This document shows, one piece after another, positions 15,767 through 24,609 of a DNA stretch of 64,000 nucleotides (its first letter is position 1; every line of letters starts with the position of its first letter). Source of the stretch: an uncultured Coriobacteriia bacterium (GTDB lineage Bacteria; Actinomycetota; Coriobacteriia; Coriobacteriales; QAMH01); assembly GCA_948466335.1 (NCBI GenBank), contig CAOKAE010000001.1, positions 226,664 through 290,663 of the forward strand, in the 5' to 3' direction. The notes beneath the pieces were generated by a model that worked only from the letters and a program-made list of their open reading frames with translations, did no database searches and was not told the origin of the DNA. A program made the translations under genes and the position numbers.

Positions 15767-15943
15767 GGGGACAGACCCCCGGGCCTCTGGGCCCGGGGGT
15801 CTTCGTTTGCAGCGCGAGGGTTCAGCGCGAGGGTCTGTCCCCGCATTGCCGCCTGGGCCTCGATTGGCTCGAGGGTCTGTCCCCCTCCTGATGAGGGTCT
15901 GTCCCCCAATTGCCATCGGGGAGCAACGCGAGGGTCTGTCCCC
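15767..15943 (+). repeat. Repeat array 8: one plus copy, four minus copies
   Basis: Plus copy at 15767-15778; minus copies at 15831-15842, 15873-15884, 15895-15906 and 15932-15943. It is the array richest in inverted copies in the window. Confidence 0.93.
15774..15801 (+). terminator. Intrinsic terminator sharing sequence with a repeat
   Basis: Perfect 12-bp stem GACCCCCGGGCC / GGCCCGGGGGTC with loop TCTG, followed by TTCGTTT. The first arm begins inside the plus repeat copy at 15767-15778, so the repeat has been co-opted as half of the MFS gene terminator. Confidence 0.75.
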
Positions 15944-16013
15944 CGACCTTCGCGGCAAATTCCATCGCGGCATGGCGACGATGCAGCGCGTGAATGAACC
16001 CCACGTAAATCAT

Positions 16014-16045
16014 CATTTTTAATATGCGAACCCCCCTTCATATAC
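16014..16045 (+). promoter_or_regulatory. Shared 32-bp promoter element, copy 2
   Basis: CATTTTTAATATGC, nine variable bases, then TTCATATAC; identical spacing to the copy at 14334. TATACT at 16041-16046 is a good -10 box. It stands 200 bases before the Moco gene at 16246. Confidence 0.6.
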
Positions 16046-16245
16046 TCCACCTGTTTGACAGTTGGATCTGCCCGAGTTCGCATGTCCGCGCGCCGACAAA
16101 CCACCACCCTCCGCACGCACGTGTCGAGGAAAACGCGCAGACATGGCCAGCCAGGCACCGGCGCGCCGTTACGCGGCACGCTGGGAACCGGCATGTCCAC
16201 GATGTCGATTGATGTCAGTTCGCGTGAAGCGAGAGAGGAGTGACG

Positions 16246-18621
16246 ATGTCGGAAAACTACTACGAGAGCCACAAGGGCGAATGGCAGTGGCAAGACGGCG
16301 ATTACACCGTCACGCGTACCACGACGTGGTCGGGCCCTGGTTGCCATGACGGCTGCGGCGTCCTGTACTACACCGACAAGGACGGGAAGCTCGTGAAGGT
16401 CGAGGGCGATCCCGATAATCCCTTCAACCAGGGCACGCTGTGCATGCGTTGCCTCGAGATGCCCGAGTACGTCAACAACCCCACGCGCCTCGGCCATCCG
16501 ATGAAGCGCGTTGGCGAGCGTGGTGAGAACAAGTGGGAGGAGATCAGCTGGGACGAGGCCCTCGATATCATCGAGGAGAAGGTTCGTGCCATCTGGAAAG
16601 ACTACGGCCCCGAGGCCATCGTCGCCCACGTCGGCACCGGTCGTAACAACAACGATCATATCCCGTACATGACCTATTCGGCGTTTGGCTCGCCCAACTT
16701 CTCCATGGGCTACCTCGCCGGCGATTCCTGCTTCTGCCCGCGTTCCGCCTCCATGGCGTCCATGAACGGCGACTTCTTCATCGCCGACATGTCGCAGCAG
16801 TTCGAGAAGCGCTACGACGAGGAGAACACCGAGTGGCGTTGCCCCGAGGTCATCGTGAACTGGGGCTGCAACGCCGTCGTCTCGAATTCGGACAACTTCT
16901 TCGGTCACTGGATCGTCGACTGCATGCAACGCGGCGCCAAGATGATCACCGTCGATCCTGCCCTCACGTGGCTCGCGGCGCGCTCCGAGGTCTGGCTGCG
17001 CGTGCGCCCCGGCACCGACGCCGCCCTGGCCATGGCGATGATTCACGTCATCGCGGAGGAAGACCTCTACGACCACGACTTCGTCGAGAAGTGGTGCTAC
17101 GGCTTCGACGAGCTCGTCGAACGCTGCCAGGAGTGGACGCCCGAGAAGGCCGCCGAGGTCTGCTGGGTCGAGCCCGAGAAGATCGTTGCGGCCGCCCGCC
17201 TGTACGCGCAGGCCAAGCCCGCCACCATCCAGTGGGGCCTCAAGGTCGACCAGACCACCAACGCCACTGCGACGGCCAACGCCATCAACGCCCTGTGGTC
17301 CATCACGGGCAACGTCGACGTCCCCGGCGGCAACATCATCATCCGCAACGCCTACCAGCAGAACCTGTCCTACGGCTACAGCTACCGTGAGCTCACCCCG
17401 GAGGTCCAGGCCAAGCGCCTTGGCTCCGAGTTCCCGCTCATGAGCCGCGCCGGTTACAGCTCCTCGGCCCATGCGGACTCCGTCCTGAAGACGATCGAGA
17501 CCGCCGATCCGTACCCCATCCGCATGGTGTGGATGACCTCCACCAACCCCATCGCGAACATGGGCGCCGACGCTCCGCGTCTGTACCGCGCCCTGCGCAG
17601 CGTCGACTTCGTCGTCGTGAACGACCTGTTCATGACCCCGACCGCCGTCGCGTTCGCCGACCTCGTCCTGCCCGCGGCCATGAGTCCCGAGCGCAACTCC
17701 CAGCGTTGCTGGTGGGTGCCTCATCGCACCATGGTCAAGGTCACGCAGCACGAGGAGTGCGTGGGCGATGACGAGCTCGCGCTCATGGTCGGCAAGCGCC
17801 TACATCCCGAGAACTTCCCCTGGGAGGACGGCGTCGAGTGGATCGACCACATCCTGCAGTACGAGACCGACGACAAGCTCCCGTACAAGACGCTCGAAGA
17901 GGGCAAGAAGCAGGTCTGGTCCTATCCGGACTTCGAGTACCGCAAGTACGAGAAGGGCCTGCTGCGCTTCGATGGCGGCCCCGGCTTCAACACCCCGACC
18001 GGCCGCATCGAGCTCTACAACACGAACATGATGCTGTGGGGCTATGACGCGTTGCCCGAGTTCAAGGAGCCGAGCTGCTCGCCCTACGAGTCCCCCGAGC
18101 TCTACGAGAAGTACCCGTTCGTGCTCACGACCGGCGCCCGCTCCTACGAGTTCTTCCACTCCGAGCATCGCCAGGCCGGTACGACGTCGCGTGAGATGCA
18201 TCCGAACCCCATGTTCGAGATGAATCCCGCCGCCGCCGAGAACCTGGGCCTGGAGGAAGGCGACTGGTGCTGGATCGAGAACCAGCGCGGCCGCTGCCGT
18301 CAGAAGCTGCGCTTCAACCCGTCGCTTGATGACCGCGTCGTGCGCGCCGAGCACGGCTGGTGGTTCCCCGAGACCGAGGGCGCCGAGCCCAACCTGTTTG
18401 GCGTGTTCGACTCCAACATCAACAACCTCACGCCGCAGTGCGAGAACGGTGACACGGGCTTTGGCGCGCCCTATGCGAACCAGCTGTGCAAGATCTACAA
18501 GTGCACCGAGGAAAACAGCAAGGTCATGCCGAGCTACCACGTGACCATGGAGGATGGCTACTCCAAGGACATCGACGAGGCAAACGGCGACGTGAAGGTG
18601 GGTAAAACATATGAGCGCTAA
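16246..18621 (+). CDS. Molybdopterin-dependent oxidoreductase catalytic subunit, 791 aa
   Basis: A second subgroup of the Moco family here. The N-terminal cluster site has only four cysteines, Cys33 and Cys37 (GPGCHDGCG) and Cys66 and Cys69 (TLCMRC), with no counterpart of the first Cys of the 1717/4206 proteins (TRTTTW replaces TRGCAW). GDSCFCPRSASM holds candidate Mo ligands Cys162/Cys164. Central blocks GNVDVPGGN and the C-terminal dinucleotide-binding domain (FVLTTGARSYEFFHSEHRQ) are intact. No Tat signal, cytoplasmic. It resembles gut catechol dehydroxylases more than classical DMSO reductases, but the substrate is unproven. GAGAGGAG precedes ATG 16246. The ferredoxin gene overlaps its end. 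Confidence 0.93.
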   Translation: MSENYYESHKGEWQWQDGDYTVTRTTTWSGPGCHDGCGVLYYTDKDGKLVKVEGDPDNPFNQGTLCMRCLEMPEYVNNPTRLGHPMKRVGERGENKWEEISWDEALDIIEEKVRAIWKDYGPEAIVAHVGTGRNNNDHIPYMTYSAFGSPNFSMGYLAGDSCFCPRSASMASMNGDFFIADMSQQFEKRYDEENTEWRCPEVIVNWGCNAVVSNSDNFFGHWIVDCMQRGAKMITVDPALTWLAARSEVWLRVRPGTDAALAMAMIHVIAEEDLYDHDFVEKWCYGFDELVERCQEWTPEKAAEVCWVEPEKIVAAARLYAQAKPATIQWGLKVDQTTNATATANAINALWSITGNVDVPGGNIIIRNAYQQNLSYGYSYRELTPEVQAKRLGSEFPLMSRAGYSSSAHADSVLKTIETADPYPIRMVWMTSTNPIANMGADAPRLYRALRSVDFVVVNDLFMTPTAVAFADLVLPAAMSPERNSQRCWWVPHRTMVKVTQHEECVGDDELALMVGKRLHPENFPWEDGVEWIDHILQYETDDKLPYKTLEEGKKQVWSYPDFEYRKYEKGLLRFDGGPGFNTPTGRIELYNTNMMLWGYDALPEFKEPSCSPYESPELYEKYPFVLTTGARSYEFFHSEHRQAGTTSREMHPNPMFEMNPAAAENLGLEEGDWCWIENQRGRCRQKLRFNPSLDDRVVRAEHGWWFPETEGAEPNLFGVFDSNINNLTPQCENGDTGFGAPYANQLCKIYKCTEENSKVMPSYHVTMEDGYSKDIDEANGDVKVGKTYER

Positions 18622-18949
18622 CGCATTGATGATCGACTACGAGTTCTGCACCGGCTGCCACGCCTGCGAGGTCGCCTGCAAGAAGCACCTCGAGGTGGGC
18701 GAGGGCCAGTACGGCATCCACGTCCTGCAGGACGGGCCGCGCGAGCTTCCCGACGGGCGCTGGGAGTACAACTTCCTGCCCATGCCCACGTCGCTGTGCG
18801 ACATGTGCGCCGGAAGGATCGCCGAGGGCAAGGACGCCGCCTGCGTGCACCACTGCCCGGCCCACTGCATGCACTACGGGCCTGCCGAGGAGATGGCCGC
18901 GCTGGCCGCCGAGAAGACGAAGAGCGCGGTGTTCGTCCCCGTCGCCTAG
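18611..18949 (+). CDS. Ferredoxin-like electron-transfer subunit, 112 aa (copy A)
   Basis: Two [4Fe-4S] sites: Cys13, 16, 19, 23 and Cys63, 66, 78, 82. Overlaps the end of the catalytic subunit gene by 11 bases, so translation is coupled. The protein is identical over all 112 residues to the product of 21464-21802, and the DNA differs at only a few third positions. This points to recent duplication or gene conversion and suggests that the two catalytic subunits share an interchangeable partner. Confidence 0.93.
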   Translation: MSANALMIDYEFCTGCHACEVACKKHLEVGEGQYGIHVLQDGPRELPDGRWEYNFLPMPTSLCDMCAGRIAEGKDAACVHHCPAHCMHYGPAEEMAALAAEKTKSAVFVPVA

Positions 18950-18964
18950 CGCGACTGGCAGTCG

Positions 18965-19060
18965 GGGGACAGACCCCCGACTGCCACCCCCCCCCTACTG
19001 CCGGCATGGCAATAGGGGGGCAGACCCTCGATTCGCGATTCGAAATCGGGGGACAGACCC
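18965..19060 (+). repeat. Repeat array 9: three plus copies
   Basis: Copies at 18965-18976 and 19049-19060, with a variant lacking the A of GGACAG (GGGGGGCAGACCC) at about 19015-19027 between them. They separate the two tandem Moco/ferredoxin pairs. Confidence 0.88.
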
Positions 19061-19101
19061 TCAAGGCCGACTATCAAAACGATTGAGAGGTTGAGTCTTT
19101 C

Positions 19102-21474
19102 ATGACAAGCAAATACTACGAAGAGCATAAGGACGACGTCACGTGGCAAGACGGCGACTACACCGTGACCCGCACCACCACCTGGTCGGGCCCTGGTTGC
19201 CATGACGGCTGCGGCGTCCTCTACTACACCGACAAGGACGGAAAGCTCGCGAAGGTCGAGGGCGATCCGTACAACCCGTTCAACGGCGGCACGCTGTGCA
19301 TGCGCTGCCTCGAGATGCCCGAGTTCGTCAACCATCCCCAGCGCGTGACCTCCCCCCTCAAGCGCGTGGGCGAGCGTGGCGAGAACAAGTGGGAGGAGAT
19401 CTCCTACGACGAGGCCTACGACATCGTCGAGGAGAAGGTCCGCGAGATCTGGCGTGACTACGCCCCCGAGTCCATCTCCTGCATGATGGGCACCGGCCGC
19501 AACGCCTGCTGGCAGGTTCCCTACCTCTGCTACTCCGCGTTCGGATCCCCCAACTTCTGCCTCGGCTTCCTCTCCGGCGAGTCGTGCTTCCAGCCCCGTT
19601 CCGCTGCGATGGCCTCGATGAACGGCGACTTCCTGATCGCCGACATGTCGCAGCAGTTCGAGCAGCGCTATGACGAGGAGAACACCGAGTGGCGCACCCC
19701 CGAGGTCATCGTGATCTGGGGTAACAACCCCGTCCGCTCGAACTCCGATAACTTCTACGGTGGCTGGGTCGTCGACTGCATGCAGCGCGGCTCCAAGCTC
19801 ATCACCATCGACCCGTCCCTCACCTGGCTCGCATCGCGCTCCGAGTACTGGCTGCGCCTGCGTCCCGGCACCGACGGCGCGCTGGCCCTCGGCATGCTCC
19901 ACGTGATCATCGAGGAGGACCTCTACGATCACGAGTTCGTCGAGAAGTGGACCTACGGCTTCGACGAGCTGCGCGAGCGTTGCAAGGACTGGACGCCCGA
20001 GAAGGTCTCCGAGATCTGCTGGATTCCCGCGGAGGACATCGTCGCGGCCGCGCGCATGTACGCCCAGGCCAAGCCCGCCACCATTCAGTGGGGCCTTCCC
20101 ATCGACCAGGCCGTTTGGGGCATTCCGTCCGCCATGGCCATCAACGCCCTGTGGACCATCACGGGCAATGTCGACATCCCCGGCGGCAACATCATCATCC
20201 GCAACGCGTTCGACCAGAACGTGTCCTACAACTACGGCTTCAACAACCTCGCCCCCGAGGTGCAGGCCAAGCGCATCGGCGCCGAGTATCCCCTCATGGC
20301 CAAGGCCGGCTTCAGCTCCACGGCCCATTCCGACTCCATCCTGAAGGCCATCGAGACCGGCGACCCGTATCCCATCAGGATGCTCTGGCTGCAGTCGACC
20401 AACCCCATCGCCAACATGGGTTCTGACGCCCCGCGCATCTACCGCGCGGTCAAGTCCCTCGACTTCGTGGTCGTCGTCGACATGTACATGACGCCCACGG
20501 CGGTCGCCTTCGCCGACCTGTTCCTCCCGTGTGCCATGAGCTGCGAGCGTGACAGCCAGCGCGTGTGGTGGGTCCCGCTGCGCGGCATGAAGAAGGTCAC
20601 GCAGTGCGGCAACGTCAAGTCCGACGAGGACATCATCATCGACCTGGGCAAGCGCCTGCATCCCGAGAACTTCCCGTTCGACAACGAGATCGAGTGGGCC
20701 GATAACATCCTCAAGAACGAGACCCCTGCCTACGGCGGAGATTTCGACCAGCTCGTCAACAAGGACGTGTGGAAGTACCCCGAATTCCACTACCGCAAGT
20801 ACGAGATCGGCGAGGGTCGCTACGACGGCCAGGTGGGCTTCAACACCCCGACCGGTCGCGTCGAGCTCTACAACACGACCATGATGCTGTGGGGCTACGA
20901 TCCGCTGCCCGATTGGGAAGAGCCGACGAGCTCGCCGTACCGTACGCCGGAGCTCTTCGAGAAGTACCCGTTCGTGCTCACCACGGGCGCCCGCTCCTTC
21001 GAGTTCTTCCACTCCGAGAACCGTCAGCCCAACACCACCTCGCGTGAGCTGCATCCCATGCCCAAGTTCGAGATGAGCAAGAATGCGGCCGAGAAGCTCG
21101 GTCTGGAAGACGGCGAGTGGTGCTGGCTCGAGAACCAGCATGGCCGCTGCCGCCAGATCCTGCGCATCAACCCGTCGCTCGATGACCGCGTCGTGCGCGC
21201 CGAGCACGGCTGGTGGTTCCCCGAGACCGAGGGCGCAGAGCCCAACCTGTTCGGAACGTTCGACTCGAACATCAACAACCTGATCCCGCAGTGCGACAAC
21301 GGCGTCACCGGCTACGGTGCTCCCTACAAGAACCAGCTCTGCAAGGTCTACAAGTGCACCGAGGAGAACAGCAAGGTCATGCCCGGTTATCACGTGACGA
21401 GGGAAGACGGCTACTCCAAGGACATCGACGAGTCCAACGGCGACGTGAAGGTGGGGATGAGCTATGAGCGCTAA
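19102..21474 (+). CDS. Molybdopterin-dependent oxidoreductase catalytic subunit, 790 aa
   Basis: Very similar to the 791-aa protein at 16246 over its whole length, with the same four-Cys cluster motif (Cys33, 37, 66, 69), candidate Mo ligand Cys162 in SGESCFQPRS, and the same C-terminal tail. The two differ most in the central substrate-channel region (for example IDQAVWGIPSAMA against VDQTTNATATANA). Such a tandem pair with divergent centres and near-identical electron-transfer partners suggests related but distinct substrates. No signal peptide. A GAGAGG site lies before the ATG. The 3' end overlaps the next ferredoxin gene by 11 bases. Confidence 0.93.
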   Translation: MTSKYYEEHKDDVTWQDGDYTVTRTTTWSGPGCHDGCGVLYYTDKDGKLAKVEGDPYNPFNGGTLCMRCLEMPEFVNHPQRVTSPLKRVGERGENKWEEISYDEAYDIVEEKVREIWRDYAPESISCMMGTGRNACWQVPYLCYSAFGSPNFCLGFLSGESCFQPRSAAMASMNGDFLIADMSQQFEQRYDEENTEWRTPEVIVIWGNNPVRSNSDNFYGGWVVDCMQRGSKLITIDPSLTWLASRSEYWLRLRPGTDGALALGMLHVIIEEDLYDHEFVEKWTYGFDELRERCKDWTPEKVSEICWIPAEDIVAAARMYAQAKPATIQWGLPIDQAVWGIPSAMAINALWTITGNVDIPGGNIIIRNAFDQNVSYNYGFNNLAPEVQAKRIGAEYPLMAKAGFSSTAHSDSILKAIETGDPYPIRMLWLQSTNPIANMGSDAPRIYRAVKSLDFVVVVDMYMTPTAVAFADLFLPCAMSCERDSQRVWWVPLRGMKKVTQCGNVKSDEDIIIDLGKRLHPENFPFDNEIEWADNILKNETPAYGGDFDQLVNKDVWKYPEFHYRKYEIGEGRYDGQVGFNTPTGRVELYNTTMMLWGYDPLPDWEEPTSSPYRTPELFEKYPFVLTTGARSFEFFHSENRQPNTTSRELHPMPKFEMSKNAAEKLGLEDGEWCWLENQHGRCRQILRINPSLDDRVVRAEHGWWFPETEGAEPNLFGTFDSNINNLIPQCDNGVTGYGAPYKNQLCKVYKCTEENSKVMPGYHVTREDGYSKDIDESNGDVKVGMSYER

Positions 21475-21802
21475 TGCATTGATGATCGACTACGAGTTCT
21501 GCACCGGCTGCCACGCCTGCGAGGTCGCCTGCAAGAAGCACCTCGAGGTGGGCGAGGGCCAGTACGGCATCCACGTCCTGCAGGACGGGCCGCGCGAGCT
21601 TCCCGACGGGCGCTGGGAGTACAACTTCCTGCCCATGCCCACGTCGCTGTGCGACATGTGCGCCGGAAGGATCGCCGAGGGCAAGGACGCCGCCTGCGTG
21701 CACCACTGCCCGGCCCACTGCATGCACTACGGGCCTGCCGAGGAGATGGCCGCGCTGGCCGCCGAGAAGACGAAGAGCGCGGTGTTCGTCCCGGTGGCCT
21801 AG
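21464..21802 (+). CDS. Ferredoxin-like electron-transfer subunit, 112 aa (copy B)
   Basis: Same protein as 18611-18949, with identical CX2CX2CX3C and CX2C-X11-CX3C cluster sites and an 11-base overlap with its catalytic subunit gene. The few DNA differences from copy A are silent and lie near the two ends (GCTAAT for GCTAAC at codons 3-4; CCGGTGGCC for CCCGTCGCC at the end). Confidence 0.93.
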   Translation: MSANALMIDYEFCTGCHACEVACKKHLEVGEGQYGIHVLQDGPRELPDGRWEYNFLPMPTSLCDMCAGRIAEGKDAACVHHCPAHCMHYGPAEEMAALAAEKTKSAVFVPVA

Positions 21803-21813
21803 AACCGGAATCG

Positions 21814-21910
21814 GGGGACAGACCCCTTCGCATCCCCGCCGGTGACAAAGAGGGGACAGACCCTCGGCTGTCGACGAGGCAATAGGGGGACGCAATAGGG
21901 GGACAGACCC
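21814..21910 (+). repeat. Repeat array 10: three plus copies
   Basis: Copies at 21814-21825, 21852-21863 and 21899-21910; the last is preceded by a stuttered partial copy (AATAGGGGGACGCAATAGGG), which looks like a slippage or nested-insertion product. Confidence 0.9.
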
Positions 21911-21922
21911 TTCCCTCGTGAA

Positions 21923-21961
21923 ACGGGGTCGTCTTGCCTGACGTTGGCGGGACGGCCCCGT
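21923..21961 (+). terminator. Hairpin before the second MFS gene
   Basis: 11-bp stem ACGGGGTCGTC / GACGGCCCCGT (one G-U pair in RNA) around a 17-base loop. It ends 46 bases before the next start codon and so could act as terminator for the Moco operon. Confidence 0.5.
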
Positions 21962-22007
21962 CCCTTATCCAGACACACGTGAACGACCGTTTGACGAAAG
22001 GCGGATT

Positions 22008-23240
22008 ATGAGCACGAACACGGAGTCGGCGCGCAAGGCCGGTCCCTATCAGAACGTCTTTGTCGTCGCGATCGTGCTGTTCCTGGTGGCCACGGCGGTC
22101 ACCATCATGCAGTATAAGATCCCGACGATCATGGTCCCCATCATGGAGCAGTTCGCCATTGACGCGAACACCGCCGCATGGACCATGTCCATCTTCACCT
22201 TCACGGGCATTGTCCTCGCGCTACCCGTGGGTATGCTTTCCCGAAAGTTCGGCCCCAAGAACCTGATCATCGCGGCACTCATACTGGACATCATCGCCAG
22301 CGTGGCGGGTGCGTTCGTGAGCGACATCGCGTTGCTGCTGGTGACGCGTGCGCTCGAGGGCGCTGCCCTGGTCTGCGTCATCGCCTGCGGCCCGGTCGTG
22401 TTGCAGCAGACGGTCGACCCGGCGCGCATGGGCATTGCCACGGGCATCTGGATGCTCGGCGGCATGCTGGGTGCCACCTTCGGGGGCATCTTCACGCCGC
22501 TTCTGTACTACAACACGGGGTTTGCCGGCCTCTGGATTGGCTACGCCATCTTCACCGCCATCGCGCTGATTGCCTTCGTGCTGGTCATCAAGATGCCGCC
22601 CGTCGATACGAGCGTGGCCGAGCAGGAGGCACTCGCCAATGCGAACAAGACCTTCGGCGAGCGCTTCAGGACGGAGTACCGCGTCTTCTTCAAGCCGAAC
22701 ACCTGGTTGTTCTACCTGCCGCACGCTATCTTCCAGATCCTCCTGCTCGCAGTGCTCTCGTTTGCCCCCACGGCGCTGCAGCAGCAGGGCATGGACCCTG
22801 CGCTGTCCGGCTTGGTGAGCACCATCCCCATGCTGCTGGCCATCATCTCCTCGCTTGCCTTCGGCGCCATATCCGATGCGATGCATCGCTGCAAGCCGCT
22901 CGTGATTATCGGCATCGTCTCCATGGCTATCTGCACGCCCATCATGCTCAACGTCACGGGCCCCGTCTTCTGGGGCGCGCTCGTCGTCATGGGACTGCTG
23001 TCCATGGGCATGCCCACCGTCGTCATCGCGGCGTATCCGCAGGTGCTGGGTGATCCCAAGCTCATGACCGTGGGCATGGGTGTCTTGCTGCTCGTGCAGA
23101 GCATCGGCCAGTTCCTCGGCTCGCTCGTTCCGGGTATGCTGCTCGGTCCCGACATCTCCAATTGGTTTGTCTGCGGCACTGTGCTCTGTGCGCTCGGGCT
23201 CGTGGGCGGCCTTTCGGCCATCGTCTGCAAGTTCAAGTAA
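22008..23240 (+). CDS. MFS transporter, 410 aa
   Basis: Twelve hydrophobic segments with an MFS-type loop after TM2 (GMLSRKFGPKN) and charged cytoplasmic ends. It is not a close copy of the carrier at 14442. Located right after the tandem Moco/ferredoxin pairs, it is probably the second carrier for their substrates or products. GAAAGGCGG precedes the ATG. Confidence 0.9.
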   Translation: MSTNTESARKAGPYQNVFVVAIVLFLVATAVTIMQYKIPTIMVPIMEQFAIDANTAAWTMSIFTFTGIVLALPVGMLSRKFGPKNLIIAALILDIIASVAGAFVSDIALLLVTRALEGAALVCVIACGPVVLQQTVDPARMGIATGIWMLGGMLGATFGGIFTPLLYYNTGFAGLWIGYAIFTAIALIAFVLVIKMPPVDTSVAEQEALANANKTFGERFRTEYRVFFKPNTWLFYLPHAIFQILLLAVLSFAPTALQQQGMDPALSGLVSTIPMLLAIISSLAFGAISDAMHRCKPLVIIGIVSMAICTPIMLNVTGPVFWGALVVMGLLSMGMPTVVIAAYPQVLGDPKLMTVGMGVLLLVQSIGQFLGSLVPGMLLGPDISNWFVCGTVLCALGLVGGLSAIVCKFK

Positions 23241-23610
23241 ACCCGCAGGTGACAATAAGGGGACAGACCCCTCCGCATCACCGCTGGTGGCAATGAGGGG
23301 ACAGACCCCTAAGAGCAAGGAAGGATCAAGGGGACAGACCCCGGTTGTCATCCGTGATGATCGGGGGACAGACCCCTGGGAACGAGAGGCAGACCCCCCT
23401 CGGGGCTATGCGCTTTTGAGTAACCAATGCGGCATGGCGATATCCCGAAGAAGAATGGCTCGCGACGCTACAGAATGGGGCCGCGATTCTCCCATTCGCC
23501 CATCGCGAAATCCCCTGCTCAGCAGATGCATGATAGGAATTTCTCGCATGCATCTCCGATTCCATATGATTGCCCCATTGTTGGTCGAAAGACTCAGAAA
23601 GGGAGGGAAA
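23241..23610. other. 370-base intergenic region
   Basis: The left 135 bases are repeat array 11. The right part (23400-23600) shows no gene and no clear promoter. The ribosome site GGGAGGGAAA of the next gene ends it. Confidence 0.6.
23269..23375 (+). repeat. Repeat array 11: four plus copies
   Basis: Copies at 23269-23280, 23297-23308, 23330-23341 and 23364-23375, about 28-34 bases apart. A GAGGCAGACCCCC fragment follows at about 23388. Confidence 0.92.
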
Positions 23611-24582
23611 ATGAAGAAGAACATTTTCGCTGTGGCGGCCGCCGTCGGCCTGACGCTCGCCTTGGGGGCAAGCCTGGTCGGTTGTGGTGGATCATCGGGT
23701 GGAGGCAGCACCGCGCCCGCTGGCAACGCACCCATCAAGGCGGATGCCAAGTGGGAAAAGGTCGCGACCGTTCCCAACACGGCAATCATCGAGGGCATGA
23801 ACTTCCACGATGGCGAGCTGTGGTTCATCGACGTTGGAACGTCGCGCATCTTCAAGCTCGTCAACGGCGAGGTGCAGACCGTCTACGAGGATCCCGAGAA
23901 GAAGGCGATGCCCAACGGTGCCAAGTTCATCGATGACAACACGCTCCTCATCACCGATCGCGCGCTGGGCCTTTGCACCTATGACCTGACTACGGGTGCG
24001 TACACCGTGAAGGTGTCCGGCGTTGACGGCCAGAACTTCCTCGGCCTGAACGACATCGTGCTTGACGGTCAGGGTGGCGCCTACTTCACCGACCCCGGTC
24101 AGTCCGACTATCTGAATCCCGAGGGTAGCGTCTACTACGTGAACTACGGTGACGGCAGCTACAAGGTCGAGAAGTATGCGGGCAACTTTGCCTATCCCAA
24201 CGGCATTACCATCTCCCCCGATGGCAAGTTCCTGTATGTTGCGGAGTTCAACACCAACTCCATCGTCCTCGTGCCCTCCAAGACCTACACGGACAAGAAG
24301 GACACTCCCTACGTGTTCGCTCGCCTGAACGGCGGCCACGGTCCTGACGGTGTCCTCACCGATGAGGCCGGCAACGTCTACGCTGCGCACCTTAACGCTG
24401 GCGAGATGGTCGCGGTTTCACCCAATGGCTTCGAGATCGGCGCCTGGAAGCTTCCCGAAGGTGCCACCGACCTCGTCAGCAACCTGTGCATCGGCCCGGA
24501 CGGCTTCATGTACATGACCGAGTTTGGCAGCGGTACGATCTGGAAGATCCCCACCACCGCCAAGCCTAACCCGCTGGCATAG
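23611..24582 (+). CDS. SMP-30/gluconolactonase-like beta-propeller lipoprotein, 323 aa
   Basis: A lipoprotein signal peptide with lipobox LVGC (Cys at about residue 26) is followed by a GSSGGGS linker. The rest has repeated beta-propeller blades with the SMP-30/SGL signature (NGITISPDGKFLYVAEF, GPDGVLTDEAGNVYAAHL, IGPDGFMYMTEFGSGTIW). Members are often metal-dependent lactonases or sugar/lactone-binding proteins. This one is anchored outside the membrane and may bind or hydrolyse a substrate before uptake by the neighbouring MFS carrier, which is inference. It starts at the ATG after GGGAGGGAAA; the open frame upstream through the repeats is not coding. Confidence 0.85.
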   Translation: MKKNIFAVAAAVGLTLALGASLVGCGGSSGGGSTAPAGNAPIKADAKWEKVATVPNTAIIEGMNFHDGELWFIDVGTSRIFKLVNGEVQTVYEDPEKKAMPNGAKFIDDNTLLITDRALGLCTYDLTTGAYTVKVSGVDGQNFLGLNDIVLDGQGGAYFTDPGQSDYLNPEGSVYYVNYGDGSYKVEKYAGNFAYPNGITISPDGKFLYVAEFNTNSIVLVPSKTYTDKKDTPYVFARLNGGHGPDGVLTDEAGNVYAAHLNAGEMVAVSPNGFEIGAWKLPEGATDLVSNLCIGPDGFMYMTEFGSGTIWKIPTTAKPNPLA

Positions 24583-24609
24583 CTCGCGTATTTCATTGGG
24601 TACCGAGGG

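Larger units (their letters stand above)
15705..16245. other. 541-base intergenic region with terminator, repeats and Moco operon leader
   Basis: Holds a terminator built partly from a repeat copy (15774-15801), repeat array 8, the shared promoter element (16014-16045) and a leader of roughly 195 bases before the start at 16246. No small gene with a good ribosome site is visible in the leader, and I could not recognise a riboswitch there. Confidence 0.65.

Noticed and set aside
16246-21474. Naming the Moco enzymes as a specific dehydroxylase (dopamine, hydrocaffeate, DOPAC)
   Set aside because: Substrate specificity in this branch cannot be read from motifs; the gene context gives only a class-level hypothesis.
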